From Glandiceps talaboti (lineage: Eukaryota; Hemichordata; Enteropneusta; Spengelidae): a DNA stretch of 64,000 nt. The notes beneath the pieces were generated by a model that saw only the letters and a program-made list of their open reading frames with translations, was not told where the DNA came from and ran no database searches. Below, piece by piece: positions 24,001 to 37,809 of the stretch. How positions within the stretch are numbered: position 1 is the first letter of the stretch; each line of letters starts with the position of its first letter. Made by a program: the position numbers and the translations under genes. The DNA is taken from the NCBI RefSeq assembly GCF_964340395.1, contig NC_135571.1, positions 15,838,721 to 15,902,720 of the forward strand. The letters are read 5' to 3'.

Positions 24001-24320
24001 ACCGGTCAAGACATGTCCAATCTAGGTCAAAATATAAGCATACGAGTCAAAACCTGTTAAAACTTCCTAAAACAAGTTTTTGACTGACCAAAACCGATAA
24101 AAAGTACTCAAAATCTGTGTAAACCTATCCAATCCTGTCGAAAACATGTCAAAACTTATCACACCTGTCTATATCTGTCCACAACCATTCCAAACCCATC
24201 AAAACGGATAAAAACCGGTGCAAACCTTTTCCAAACGAATCAAAACTGGTCAAAACCTATTCAAACCAATTAAAATTTTGTGCAAACGACTAAAAACATG
24301 TTAAAACCAGTCAAAACTAT
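21024..24320 (+). repeat. L unit 8 (3,297 bp)
   Basis: It matches unit 7 at all the variant sites compared: CGACCAGACC, GTGTGAGC, CGTTTACAAAG. The inverted block is about 22205-22404 and the L-specific segment is 23239-24248. Confidence 0.95.
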
Positions 24321-27300
24321 TCAAAACGGATGAAAACGGGACAAAATCTGTCCAAAGTAGTCCAAAACTTTGGCAAACGAGTTAAAACTGGGTAAGATAT
24401 GGCCACATCGGTTCAAAAAGCAGTGAAAACAATCTAAAATCTGTGAAAACGATTCAAAACCAATTGAAACCGATCGAAACATGTCTAAACTGAGTGAATA
24501 CCGGTCAAAACCTCTCCACACAGGAATAAAATATGTGCAAATTTGTTAAAACCGGTTAAAACCTATTAAAACCATTTTAAACCAGTCAAAACCTGTCGGA
24601 ATCAGTCCAAAACATACGCAAATGAGTAAAAACTGGTACAAATAACTCCAAACCGGTTTTAAACAGGTCAACACCAACCAAAAAAATGTCAAAACCTGTG
24701 CAAATATGTTAAAACCTCAAAAATCCAGTTGGAAACTGTCCAAAGCGGTCAAAACCTGTCGTAACCATTCCAAACAAGTCGAAACTCGACCAGACCTGTC
24801 CACAATGGGTGCAATTTATTCAAAACCTGTCCAAGCTGGTCCAAACCAGTGTAAAACCGATGCAAACGAGTTGATACCGATCAAAACCTGTCCAAACCTG
24901 TGCAAAATCTGTGGAAACCTGTCAAAACTTTTCCGAACCAGTCTAAAACCTTTCCAAACGAGTTAAAACTGGTCAAAACCTGTGTATACTGTTTTAAATC
25001 TTTCAAAATCGATCAACATTCGACAAAACTTTTGCAAAACATTTAAAACCTGTCCAAACAAGTCAAAACCTGTTAGAAATTATTCGAAACAGGTCGAAAC
25101 CTGTCCAACCTGGTCCAAAACAGGTTCAAAGGAGTCAAAATCTATATAAAATTGTCAAAACCTGTGCACACCTGTCAAATCCTCACAGAACCAGTTCGAA
25201 ATCTGTCCAAAGCGGTCCAAACCTGTCGTAAAATAGGTTTAATTGATTTAAAACCTGTCCAAACTGGTCCAAACTAGTGTGAAACATATGCAAACTGATC
25301 GGTACCTGTCCACAGCAGTTTCAAACTTGTCAAAAGCGATAGAAACTGGTTCAAACCTGTACAAAATCTGTGGAAACTTGTCATAACTTTTTCAAACCAG
25401 ACCGAAACCATTAGAAGCGGTCAAAACCTGTTGCAAACGAGTCAAAACTGGTCAAAACCTGTCTATACATTTGTCAAAAATTGTGCAAAAGATTCAAAAC
25501 CAGGTTTAGATAGACTTAGTCTGGTTGGGGTTTCACGTGTTTTGATTACTTCTGGACAATTTTGGACAAGTTTATAAAAGGTTTTCGACCGGTTTTGAAA
25601 CTTTTGCACGGTTTTGGTCAATTTTGTTCGGTTTGAAACCAGTGCGAGCAAGTTTTACCTAGTTTTGACTATTTTGCAACATGTTTTGACAGAGTTTAAG
25701 TTAGTATAGGAACAAACTGGTCCGAAACCAGTGCAAAAACTCAAAACCGTTCAAAATCTGTGGAAACAAACTCAAAACCAGTCAAAATCAGTAAAAAACC
25801 GGTGCAAATCTATTCAAAACCAAAAACCTTATCTCATCTGTCCATATCTGTCCACAACCATTCTAAACCTGTTATACCAATCAAAACAGATAAAAAGCGG
25901 TGATTATTGGTGCAATTTGGTCCAAACCTTTTGCAAACGATTCAAAACTGATCAAAATCTATTCAAAACAGTTGATATTCTATGCAAACGACTTAAAACA
26001 GGTTAAAACCAATCAAAACTATTCAAAACAAATGAAAACGGGACACAACCTGTCCAAAGCAGTCCAAAACTCGGGCAAACGAGTCCACATCTGTTCCTAC
26101 CAGGTCTAAAATATTTGCAATTGATTCAAATTCTATAGAATCTGGTCAAAACCAGTCCATAATCTGTGCAAACGACAAAAAACTGATAAAAAACTCTCAA
26201 AACAATTTTTAAACAGATCAAAACCAATGAATACCGGGCAATCTGGTCCAAACATTGTCCAAACCGGTAAAAACCGATCAAAATTGGTCAAAACCGGTGT
26301 AAACTAGTCAAAATTTGCCAAAACATGTCCGAACTCGTTTCTAACAATTCAAAACAAACAAAACCGGTCAAAACCTGTAGACATTAGTCACTGTTTAAAC
26401 GTGTACAAAGCTGGTACAAATCAGTATAAGCCGCTTTTGAACTTGTTTTAAAAACCGTTCGATAGAGGTCAAAAACCTGTACAATAGATTCAAAACTAGT
26501 AAAACTCTGTTAATACATGTTTTAAAACTGTAAAAAGATCAACACTTGTTTAAACCTGTGCAAAAAAGTCAAAACCTGTCCTAACGAGTCTAAACCTGTT
26601 AAAAATCATTCCAAACTGGTCGAAACCTGTCCAACTAGGTCAAACACCCGTGCAATTTATTCAAAGCCGGTCAAAACCTGTCCAAACCACGTCAAAACAG
26701 GTGCAACCGAGTAAATACCGATCAGAATTTGTCCAAAACAATGGAAACCTATCTAAAACCATTACAAATAGGTGAACACTATACCAAACCGGTTGAAACT
26801 GGTCAAAACCGGTCAAAACCGTGCAAAACTTGTTAAAGCTTGTGCACATATGTCAAACTCACCTCACCAAACTAGTCCAAACAGGTCAAAACCCGACCAA
26901 ACCTGTCGAAATCTATTCATCCAGGTCCTAAATAGGTGTATTTGACGTAGAACATGTCCAAACCGATCGAAACCTGTCTAAACTGTTCACACCCGATAAA
27001 AACAGGTCCAAAACTGTGCAAAAACTTGGCAAAACATGTACAAAACATTCCAAAACGGTTATAACCTGTCCAAACAAGTGAAAAAACCTATGCAAACGAG
27101 TCAAAATCGGTTGACAACCGATGCAAACCTGATCAAAAAACTGTGTAAACATGTCAAAATCGTTTATAACTATTACAAAACCGGCATAAAACGAGTCAAA
27201 ATTCAACAAAAATAATTTCAAATCGGTCAAAACTAAAAGTAATCGGTCGAAACCTGTCCAAAGAAGTCGAAAACCTGTGCAATTTAGGCCAAACCGGTCA

Positions 27301-27612
27301 AGACATGTCCAATCTAGGTCAAAATATAAGCATACGAGTCAAAACCTGTTAAAACTTCCTAAAACAAGTTTTTGACTGACCAAAACCGATAAAAAGTACT
27401 CAAAATCTGTGTAAACCTATCCAATCCTGTCGAAAACATGTCAAAACTTATCACACCTGTCTATATCTGTCCACAACCATTCCAAACCCATCAAAACGGA
27501 TAAAAACCGGTGCAAACCTTTTCCAAACGAATCAAAACTGGTCAAAACCTATTCAAACCAATTAAAATTTTGTGCAAACGACTAAAAACATGTTAAAACC
27601 AGTCAAAACTAT
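24321..27612 (+). repeat. L unit 9 (3,292 bp), mosaic
   Basis: It carries CGACCAGACC and GTGCGAGC and shares the 5 bp loss of unit 1 (GTCACTGTTT near 26387). It reads TTTCTAACAATTC near 26338, a state typical of short units, while keeping the whole L-specific segment (26531-27540). Private changes are AAACAGATC near 26212 and AAACATGTC near 27147. The inverted block is about 25502-25701. Confidence 0.95.
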
Positions 27613-30600
27613 TCAAAACGGATGAAAACGGGACAAAATCTGTCCAAAGTAGTCCAAAACTTTGGCAAACGAGTTAAAACTGGGTAAGATATGGCCACAT
27701 CGGTTCAAAAAGCAGTGAAAACAATCTAAAATCTGTGAAAACGATTCAAAACCAATTGAAACCGATCGAAACATGTCTAAACTGAGTGAATACCGGTCAA
27801 AACCTCTCCACACAGGAATAAAATATGTGCAAATTTGTTAAAACCGGTTAAAACCTATTAAAACCATTTTAAACCAGTCAAAACCTGTCGGAATCAGTCC
27901 AAAACATACGCAAATGAGTAAAAACTGGTACAAATAACTCCAAACCGGTTTTAAACAGGTCAACACCAACCAAAAAAATGTCAAAACCTGTGCAAATATG
28001 TTAAAACCTCAAAAATCCAGTTGGAAACTGTCCAAAGCGGTCAAAACCTGTCGTAACCATTCCAAACAAGTCGAAACTCGACCAGACCTGTCCACAATGG
28101 GTGCAATTTATTCAAAACCTGTCCAAGCTGGTCCAAACCAGTGTAAAACCGATGCAAACGAGTTGATACCGATCAAAACCTGTCCAAACCTGTGCAAAAT
28201 CTGTGGAAACCTGTCAAAACTTTTCCGAACCAGTCTAAAACCTTTCCAAACGAGTTAAAACTGGTCAAAACCTGTGTATACTGTTTTAAATCTTTCAAAA
28301 TCGATCAACATTCGACAAAACTTTTGCAAAACATTTAAAACCTGTCCAAACAAGTCAAAACCTGTTAGAAATTATTCGAAACAGGTCGAAACCTGTCCAA
28401 CCTGGTCCAAAACAGGTTCAAAGGAGTCAAAATCTATATAAAATTGTCAAAACCTGTGCACACCTGTCAAATCCTCACAGAACCAGTTCGAAATCTGTCC
28501 AAAGCGGTCCAAACCTGTCGTAAAATAGGTTTAATTGATTTAAAACCTGTCCAAACTGGTCCAAACTAGTGTGAAACATATGCAAACTGATCGGTACCTG
28601 TCCACAGCAGTTTCAAACTTGTCAAAAGCGATAGAAACTGGTTCAAACCTGTACAAAATCTGTGGAAACTTGTCATAACTTTTTCAAACCAGACCGAAAC
28701 CATTAGAAGCGGTCAAAACCTGTTGCAAACGAGTCAAAACTGGTCAAAACCTGTCTATACATTTGTCAAAAATTGTGCAAAAGATTCAAAACCAGGTTTA
28801 GATAGACTTAGTCTGGTTGGGGTTTCACGTGTTTTGATTACTTCTGGACAATTTTGGACAAGTTTATAAAAGGTTTTCGACCGGTTTTGAAACTTTTGCA
28901 CGGTTTTGGTCAATTTTGTTCGGTTTGAAACCAGTGTGAGCAAGTTTTACCTAGTTTTGACTATTTTGCAACATGTTTTGACAGAGTTTAAGTTAGTATA
29001 GGAACAAACTGGTCCGAAACCAGTGCAAAAACTCAAAACCGTTCAAAATCTGTGGAAACAAACTCAAAACCAGTCAAAATCAGTAAAAAACCGGTGCAAA
29101 TCTATTCAAAACCAAAAACCTTATCTCATCTGTCCATATCTGTCCACAACCATTCTAAACCTGTTATACCAATCAAAACAGATAAAAAGCGGTGATTATT
29201 GGTGCAATTTGGTCCAAACCTTTTGCAAACGATTCAAAACTGATCAAAATCTATTCAAAACAGTTGATATTCTATGCAAACGACTTAAAACAGGTTAAAA
29301 CCAATCAAAACTATTCAAAACAAATGAAAACGGGACACAACCTGTCCAAAGCAGTCCAAAACTCGGGCAAACGAGTCCACATCTGTTCCTACCAGGTCTA
29401 AAATATTTGCAATTGATTCAAATTCTATAGAATCTGGTCAAAACCAGTCCATAATCTGTGCAAACGACAAAAAACTGATAAAAAACTCTCAAAACAATTT
29501 TTAAACAGGTCAAAACCAATGAATACCGGGCAATCTGGTCCAAACATTGTCCAAACCGGTAAAAACCGATCAAAATTGGTCAAAACCGGTGTAAACTAGT
29601 CAAAATTTGCCAAAACATGTCCGAACTCGTTTCAAACAATTCAAAACAAACAAAACCGGTCAAAACCTGTAGACATTAGTCCAAAACCTGTTTAAACGTG
29701 TACAAAGCTGGTACAAATCAGTATAAGCCGCTTTTGAACTTGTTTTAAAAACCGTTCGATAGAGGTCAAAAACCTGTACAATAGATTCAAAACTAGTAAA
29801 ACTCTGTTAATACATGTTTTAAAACTGTAAAAAGATCAACACTTGTTTAAACCTGTGCAAAAAAGTCAAAACCTGTCCTAACGAGTCTAAACCTGTTAAA
29901 AATCATTCCAAACTGGTCGAAACCTGTCCAACTAGGTCAAACACCCGTGCAATTTATTCAAAGCCGGTCAAAACCTGTCCAAACCACGTCAAAACAGGTG
30001 CAACCGAGTAAATACCGATCAGAATTTGTCCAAAACAATGGAAACCTATCTAAAACCATTACAAATAGGTGAACACTATACCAAACCGGTTGAAACTGGT
30101 CAAAACCGGTCAAAACCGTGCAAAACTTGTTAAAGCTTGTGCACATATGTCAAACTCACCTCACCAAACTAGTCCAAACAGGTCAAAACCCGACCAAACC
30201 TGTCGAAATCTATTCATCCAGGTCCTAAATAGGTGTATTTGACGTAGAACATGTCCAAACCGATCGAAACCTGTCTAAACTGTTCACACCCGATAAAAAC
30301 AGGTCCAAAACTGTGCAAAATGTGTGCACACCTCTTAAAACTTGGCAAAACATGTACAAAACATTCCAAAACGGTTATAACCTGTCCAAACAAGTGAAAA
30401 AACCTATGCAAACGAGTCAAAATCGGTTGACAACCGATGCAAACCTGATCAAAAAACTGTGTAAACCTGTCAAAATCGTTTATAACTATTACAAAACCGG
30501 CATAAAACGAGTCAAAATTCAACAAAAATAATTTCAACTCGGTCAAAACTAAAAGTAATCGGTCGAAACCTGTCCAAAGAAGTCGAAAACCTGTGCAATT

Positions 30601-30928
30601 TAGGCCAAACCGGTCAAGACATGTCCAATCTAGGTCAAAATATAAGCATACGAGTCAAAACCTGTTAAAACTTCCTAAAACAAGTTTTTGACTGACCAAA
30701 ACCGATAAAAAGTACTCAAAATCTGTGTAAACCTATCCAATCCTGTCGAAAACATGTCAAAACTTATCACACCTGTCTATATCTGTCCACAACCATTCCA
30801 AACCCATCAAAACGGATAAAAACCGGTGCAAACCTTTTCCAAACGAATCAAAACTGGTCAAAACCTATTCAAACCAATTAAAATTTTGTGCAAACGACTA
30901 AAAACATGTTAAAACCAGTCAAAACTAT
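27613..30928 (+). repeat. L unit 10 (3,316 bp), last long unit before the S zone
   Basis: It carries CGACCAGACC, GTGTGAGC and the same 19 bp stretch as unit 4, at 30321-30339, with palindrome GTGTGCACAC at 30322-30331. As with unit 4, a short unit follows. The inverted block is about 28794-28993. The L-specific segment is 29828-30856, counting the 19 bp. A private A-to-C change lies at 30538. Confidence 0.95.
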
Positions 30929-33216
30929 TCAAAACGGATGAAAACGGGACAAAATCTGTCCAAAGTAGTCCAAAACTTTGGCAAACGAGTTAAAACTGGG
31001 TAAGATATGGCCACATCGGTTCAAAAAGCAGTGAAAACAATCTAAAATCTGTGAAAACGATTCAAAACCAATTGAAACCGATCGAAACATGTCTAAACTG
31101 AGTGAATACCGGTCAAAACCTCTCCACACAGGAATAAAATATGTGCAAATTTGTTAAAACCGGTTAAAACCTATTAAAACCATTTTAAACCAGTCAAAAC
31201 CTGTCGGAATCAGTCCAAAACATACGCAAATGAGTAAAAACTGGTACAAATAACTCCAAACCGGTTTTAAACAGGTCAACACCAACCAAAAAAATGTCAA
31301 AACCTGTGCAAATATGTTAAAACCTCAAAAATCCAGTTGGAAACTGTCCAAAGCGGTCAAAACCTGTCGTAACCATTCCAAACAAGTCGAAACTCGAACA
31401 GACCTGTCCACAATGGGTGCAATTTATTCAAAACCTGTCCAAGCTGGTCCAAACCAGTGTAAAACCGATGCAAACGAGTTGATACCGATCAAAACCTGTC
31501 CAAACCTGTGCAAAATCTGTGGAAACCTGTCAAAACTTTTCCGAACCAGTCTAAAACCTTTCCAAACGAGTTAAAACTGGTCAAAACCTGTGTATACTGT
31601 TTTAAATCTTTCAAAATCGATCAACATTCGACAAAACTTTTGCAAAACATTTAAAACCTGTCCAAACAAGTCAAAACCTGTTAGAAATTATTCGAAACAG
31701 GTCGAAACCTGTCCAACCTGGTCCAAAACAGGTTCAAAGGAGTCAAAATCTATATAAAATTGTCAAAACCTGTGCACACCTGTCAAATCCTCACAGAACC
31801 AGTTCGAAATCTGTCCAAAGCGGTCCAAACCTGTCGTAAAATAGGTTTAATTGATTTAAAACCTGTCCAAACTGGTCCAAACTAGTGTGAAACATATGCA
31901 AACTGATCGGTACCTGTCCACAGCAGTTTCAAACTTGTCAAAAGCGATAGAAACTGGTTCAAACCTGTACAAAATCTGTGGAAACTTGTCATAACTTTTT
32001 CAAACCAGACCGAAACCATTAGAAGCGGTCAAAACCTGTTGCAAACGAGTCAAAACTGGTCAAAACCTGTCTATACATTTGTCAAAAATTGTGCAAAAGA
32101 TTCAAAACCAGGTTTAGATAGACTTAGTCTGGTTGGGGTTTCACGTGTTTTGATTACTTCTGGACAATTTTGGACAAGTTTATAAAAGGTTTTCGACCGG
32201 TTTTGAAACTTTTGCACGGTTTTGGTCAATTTTGTTCGGTTTGAAACCAGTGTGAGCAAGTTTTACCTAGTTTTGACTATTTTGCAACATGTTTTGACAG
32301 AGTTTAAGTTAGTATAGGAACAAACTGGTCCGAAACCAGTGCAAAAACTCAAAACCGTTCAAAATCTGTGGAAACAAACTCAAAACCAGTCAAAATCAGT
32401 AAAAAACCGGTGCAAATCTATTCAAAACCAAAAACCTTATCTCATCTGTCCATATCTGTCCACAACCATTCTAAACCTGTTATACCAATCAAAACAGATA
32501 AAAAGCGGTGATTATTGGTGCAATTTGGTCCAAACCTTTTGCAAACGATTCAAAACTGATCAAAATCTATTCAAAACAGTTGATATTCTATGCAAACGAC
32601 TTAAAACAGGTTAAAACCAATCAAAACTATTCAAAACAAATGAAAACGGGACACAACCTGTCCAAAGCAGTCCAAAACTCGGGCAAACGAGTCCACATCT
32701 GTTCCTACCAGGTCTAAAATATTTGCAATTGATTCAAATTCTATAGAATCTGGTCAAAACCAGTCCATAATCTGTGCAAACGACAAAAAACTGATAAAAA
32801 ACTCTCAAAACAATTTTTAAACAGGTCAAAACCAATGAATACCGGGCAATCTGGTCCAAACATTGTCCAAACCGGTAAAAACCGATCAAAATTGGTCAAA
32901 ACCGGTGTAAACTAGTCAAAATTTGCCAAAACATGTCCGAACTCGTTTCTAACAATTCAAAACAAACAAAACCGGTCAAAACCTGTAGACATTAGTCCAA
33001 AACCTGTTTAAACGTGTACAAAGCTGGTACAAATCAGTATAAACCGCTTTTTAAACTTGTTTTAAAAACCGTTCGATAGAGGTCAAAAACCTGTACAATA
33101 GATTCAAAACTAGTAAAACTCTGTTAATACATGTTTTAAAACTGGTCAAAACCTATTCAAACCAATTAAAATTTTGTGTAAACGACTAAAAACATGTTAA
33201 AACCAGTCAAAACTAT
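30929..33216 (+). repeat. S unit 11 (2,288 bp), transitional short unit
   Basis: It has the 1,010 bp deletion (junction AAAACTG ending at 33144) but not the 9 bp insertion, and keeps CGAACAGACC, GTCGTAAAA and GATCAAAATT as L units do. It already has TTTCTAACAATTC, CCGCTTTTTAAAC and GTGTAAACG near 33176, as in S units. It is thus an intermediate between the L and S types, placed exactly at the border. The inverted block is about 32110-32309. Confidence 0.95.
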
Positions 33217-35512
33217 TCAAAACGGATGAAAACGGGACAAAATCTGTCCAAAGTAGTCCAAAACTTTGGCAAACGAGTTAAAACTGGGTAAGATATGGCC
33301 ACATCGGTTCAAAAAGCAGTGAAAACAATCTAAAATCTGTGAAAACGATTCAAAACCAATTGAAACCGATCGAAACATGTCTAAACTGAGTGAATACCGG
33401 TCAAAACCTCTCCACACAGGAATAAAATATGTGCAAATTTGTTAAAACCGGTTAAAACCTATTAAAACCATTTTAAACCAGTCAAAACCTGTCGGAATCA
33501 GTCCAAAACATACGCAAATGAGTAAAAACTGGTACAAATAACTCCAAACCGGTTTTAAACAGGTCAACACCAACCAAAAAAATGTCAAAACCTGTGCAAA
33601 TATGTTAAAACCTCAAAAATCCAGTTGGAAACTGTCCAAAGCGGTCAAAACCTGTCGTAACCATTCCAAACAAGTCGAAACTCGACCAGACCTGTCCATG
33701 AGGTCCACAATAGGTGCAATTTATTCAAAACCTGTCCAAGCTGGTCCAAACCAGTGTAAAACCGATGCAAACGAGTTGATACCGATCAAAACCTGTCCAA
33801 ACCTGTGCAAAATCTGTGGAAACCTGTCAAAACTTTTCCGAACCAGTCTAAAACCTTTCCAAACGAGTTAAAACTGGTCAAAACCTGTGTATACTGTTTT
33901 AAATCTTTCAAAATCGATCAACATTCGACAAAACTTTTGCAAAACATTTAAAACCTGTCCAAACAAGTCAAAACCTGTTAGAAATTATTCGAAACAGGTC
34001 GAAACCTGTCCAACCTGGTCCAAAACAGGTTCAAAGGAGTCAAAATCTATATAAAATTGTCAAAACCTGTGCACACCTGTCAAATCCTCACAGAACCAGT
34101 TCGAAATCTGTCCAAAGCGGTCCAAACCTGGCGTAAAATAGGTTTAATTGATTTAAAACCTGTCCAAACTGGTCCAAACTAGTGTGAAACATATGCAAAC
34201 TGATCGGTACCTGTCCACAGCAGTTTCAAACTTGTCAAAAGCGATAGAAACTGGTTCAAACCTGTACAAAATCTGTGGAAACTTGTCATAACTTTTTCAA
34301 ACCAGACCGAAACCATTAGAAGCGGTCAAAACCTGTTGCAAACGAGTCAAAACTGGTCAAAACCTGTCTATACATTTGTCAAAAATTGTGCAAAAGATTC
34401 AAAACCAGGTTTAGATAGACTTAGTCTGGTTGGGGTTTCACGTGTTTTGATTACTTCTGGACAATTTTGGACAAGTTTATAAAAGGTTTTCGACCGGTTT
34501 TGAAACTTTTGCACGGTTTTGGTCAATTTTGTTCGGTTTGAAACCAGTGTGAGCAAGTTTTACCTAGTTTTGACTATTTTGCAACATGTTTTGACAGAGT
34601 TTAAGTTAGTATAGGAACAAACTGGTCCGAAACCAGTGCAAAAACTCAAAACCGTTCAAAATCTGTGGAAACAAACTCAAAACCAGTCAAAATCAGTAAA
34701 AAACCGGTGCAAACCTATTCAAAACCAAAAACCTTATCTCATCTGTCCATATCTGTCCACAACCATTCTAAACCTGTTATACCAATCAAAACAGATAAAA
34801 AGCGGTGATTATTGGTGCAATTTGGTCCAAACCTTTTGCAAACGATTCAAAACTGATCAAAATCTATTCAAAACAGTTGATATTCTATGCAAACGACTTA
34901 AAACAGGTTAAAACCAATCAAAACTATTCAAAACAAATGAAAACGGGACACAACCTGTCCAAAGCAGTCCAAAACCCGGGCAAACGAGTCCACATCTGTT
35001 CCTACCAGGTCTAAAATATTTGCAATTGATTCAAATTCTATAGAATCTGGTCAAAACCAGTCCATAATCTGTGCAAACGACAAAAAACTGATAAAAAACT
35101 CTCAAAACAATTTTTAAACAGGTCAAAACCAATGAATACGGGCAATCTGGTCCAAACATTGTCCAAACCGGTAAAAACCGATCGAAATTGGTCAAAACCG
35201 GTGTAAACTAGTCAAAATTTGCCAAAACATGTCCGAACTCGTTTCTAACAATTCAAAACAAACAAAACCGGTCAAAACCTGTAGACATTAGTCCAAAACC
35301 TGTTTAAACGTGTACAAAGCTGGTACAAATCAGTATAAACCGCTTTTTAAACTTGTTTTAAAAACCGTTCGATAGAGGTCAAAAACCTGTACAATAGATT
35401 CAAAACTAGTAAAACTCTGTTAATACATGTTTTAAAACTGGTCAAAACCTATTCAAACCAATTAAAATTTTGTGTAAACGACTAAAAACATGTTAAAACC
35501 AGTCAAAACTAT
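33217..35512 (+). repeat. S unit 12 (2,296 bp), first with the 9 bp insertion
   Basis: The insertion TGAGGTCCA is at 33699-33707, next to a GTCCA direct repeat. It has GGCGTAAAA, GAAGCGGTC, GCAAACCTATTC and AACCCGGGC. One C is missing near 35139 (AATACGGGC), explaining the length. The inverted block is about 34407-34606. Confidence 0.95.
33699..33707 (+). repeat. 9 bp insertion marking the S lineage (first occurrence)
   Basis: TGAGGTCCA is added after GTCCA, so GTCCA flanks it as a direct repeat, with a nearby G-to-A change (AATAGGTGC for AATGGGTGC). It recurs at the same offset (482 bp after unit start) in every unit from 33217 on and in none before. Confidence 0.93.
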
Positions 35513-37809
35513 TCAAAACGGATGAAAACGGGACAAAATCTGTCCAAAGTAGTCCAAAACTTTGGCAAACGAGTTAAAACTGGGTAAGATATGGCCACAT
35601 CGGTTCAAAAAGCAGTGAAAACAATCTAAAATCTGTGAAAACGATTCAAAACCAATTGAAACCGATCGAAACATGTCTAAACTGAGTGAATACCGGTCAA
35701 AACCTATCCACACAGGAATAAAATATGTGCAAATTTGTTAAAACCGGTTAAAACCTATTAAAACCATTTTAAACCAGTCAAAACCTGTCGGAATCAGTCC
35801 AAAACATACGCAAATGAGTAAAAACTGGTACAAATAACTCCAAACCGGTTTTAAACAGGTCAACACCAACCAAAAAAATGTCAAAACCTGTGCAAATATG
35901 TTAAAACCTCAAAAATCCAGTTGGAAACTGTCCAAAGCGGTCAAAACCTGTCGTAACCATTCCAAACAAGTCGAAACTCGACCAGACCTGTCCATGAGGT
36001 CCACAATAGGTGCAATTTATTCAAAACCTGTCCAAGCTGGTCCAAACCAGTGTAAAACCGATGCAAACGAGTTGATACCGATCAAAACCTGTCCAAACCT
36101 GTGCAAAATCTGTGGAAACCTGTCAAAACTTTTCCGAACCAGTCTAAAACCTTTCCAAACGAGTTAAAACTGGTCAAAACCTGTGTATACTGTTTTAAAT
36201 CTTTCAAAATCGATCAACATTCGACAAAACTTTTGCAAAACATTTAAAACCTGTCCAAACAAGTCAAAACCTGTTAGAAATTATTCGAAACAGGTCGAAA
36301 CCTGTCCAACCTGGTCCAAAACAGGTTCAAAGGAGTCAAAATCTATATAAAATTGTCAAAACCTGTGCACACCTGTCAAATCCTCACAGAACCAGTTCGA
36401 AATCTGTCCAAAGCGGTCCAAACCTGGCGTAAAATAGGTTTAATTGATTTAAAACCTGTCCAAACTGGTCCAAACTAGTGTGAAACATATGCAAACTGAT
36501 CGGTACCTGTCCACAGCAGTTTCAAACTTGTCAAAAGCGATAGAAACTGGTTCAAACCTGTACAAAATCTGTGGAAACTTGTCATAACTTTTTCAAACCA
36601 GACCGAAACCATTAGAAGTGGTCAAAACCTGTTGCAAACGAGTCAAAACTGGTCAAAACCTGTCTATACATTTGTCAAAAATTGTGCAAAAGATTCAAAA
36701 CCAGGTTTAGATAGACTTAGTCTGGTTGGGGTTTCACGTGTTTTGATTACTTCTGGACAATTTTGGACAAGTTTATAAAAGGTTTTCGACCGGTTTTGAA
36801 ACTTTTGCACGGTTTTGGTCAATTTTGTTCGGTTTGAAACCAGTGTGAGCAAGTTTTACCTAGTTTTGACTATTTTGCAACATGTTTTGACAGAGTTTAA
36901 GTTAGTATAGGAACAAACTGGTCCGAAACCAGTGCAAAAACTCAAAACCGTTCAAAATCTGTGGAAACAAACTCAAAACCAGTCAAAATCAGTAAAAAAC
37001 CGGTGCAAACCTATTCAAAACCAAAAACCTTATCTCATCTGTCCATATCTGTCCACAACCATTCTAAACCTGTTATACCAATCAAAACAGATAAAAAGCG
37101 GTGATTATTGGTGCAATTTGGTCCAAACCTTTTGCAAACGATTCAAAACTGATCAAAATCTATTCAAAACAGTTGATATTCTATGCAAACGACTTAAAAC
37201 AGGTTAAAACCAATCAAAACTATTCAAAACAAATGAAAACGGGACACAACCTGTCCAAAGCAGTCCAAAACCCGGGCAAACGAGTCCACATCTGTTCCTA
37301 CCAGGTCTAAAATATTTGCAATTGATTCAAATTCTATAGAATCTGGTCAAAACCAGTCCATAATCTGTGCAAACGACAAAAAACTGATAAAAAACTCTCA
37401 AAACAATTTTTAAACAGGTCAAAACCAATGAATACCGGGCAATCTGGTCCAAACATTGTCCAAACCGGTAAAAACCGATCGAAATTGGTCAAAACCGGTG
37501 TAAACTAGTCAAAATTTGCCAAAACATGTCCGAACTCGTTTCTAACAATTCAAAACAAACAAAACCGGTCAAAACCTGTAGACATTAGTCCAAAACCTGT
37601 TTAAACGTGTACAAAGCTGGTACAAATCAGTATAAACCGCTTTTTAAACTTGTTTTAAAAACCGTTCGATAGAGGTCAAAAACCTGTACAATAGATTCAA
37701 AACTAGTAAAACTCTGTTAATACATGTTTTAAAACTGGTCAAAACCTATTCAAACCAATTAAAATTTTGTGTAAACGACTAAAAACATGTTAAAACCAGT
37801 CAAAACTAT
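35513..37809 (+). repeat. S unit 13 (2,297 bp)
   Basis: The 9 bp insertion is at 35995-36003. It carries CCTATCC near 35704 (most units have CCTCTCC), GAAGTGGTC, GCAAACCTATTC and AACCCGGGC. The inverted block is about 36703-36902. Confidence 0.95.

Larger units (their letters stand above)
450..30928 (+). repeat. Long-unit (L) zone of the array
   Basis: Ten units lie here: eight L units of 3,292-3,316 bp, plus one short (13653-15941) and one extra-short (15942-17726). The L units share a ~1,010 bp segment, just before the next unit start, that is missing in all short units. Neighbouring L units differ at a limited set of sites: CGAACAGACC or CGACCAGACC; GTGCGAGC or GTGTGAGC; GATCAAAATT or GATCGAAATT; CGTGTACAAAG or CGTTTACAAAG; a 5 bp loss; and a 19 bp extra segment. 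These sites are combined in different ways between units, so the zone is a mosaic, not a simple series of duplications. Confidence 0.95.

Noticed and set aside
33699-33707. 9 bp insertion with GTCCA direct repeats as a transposon footprint
   Set aside because: A slippage-type duplication of GTCCA with TGAG filler is simpler, and no related element exists in the window.
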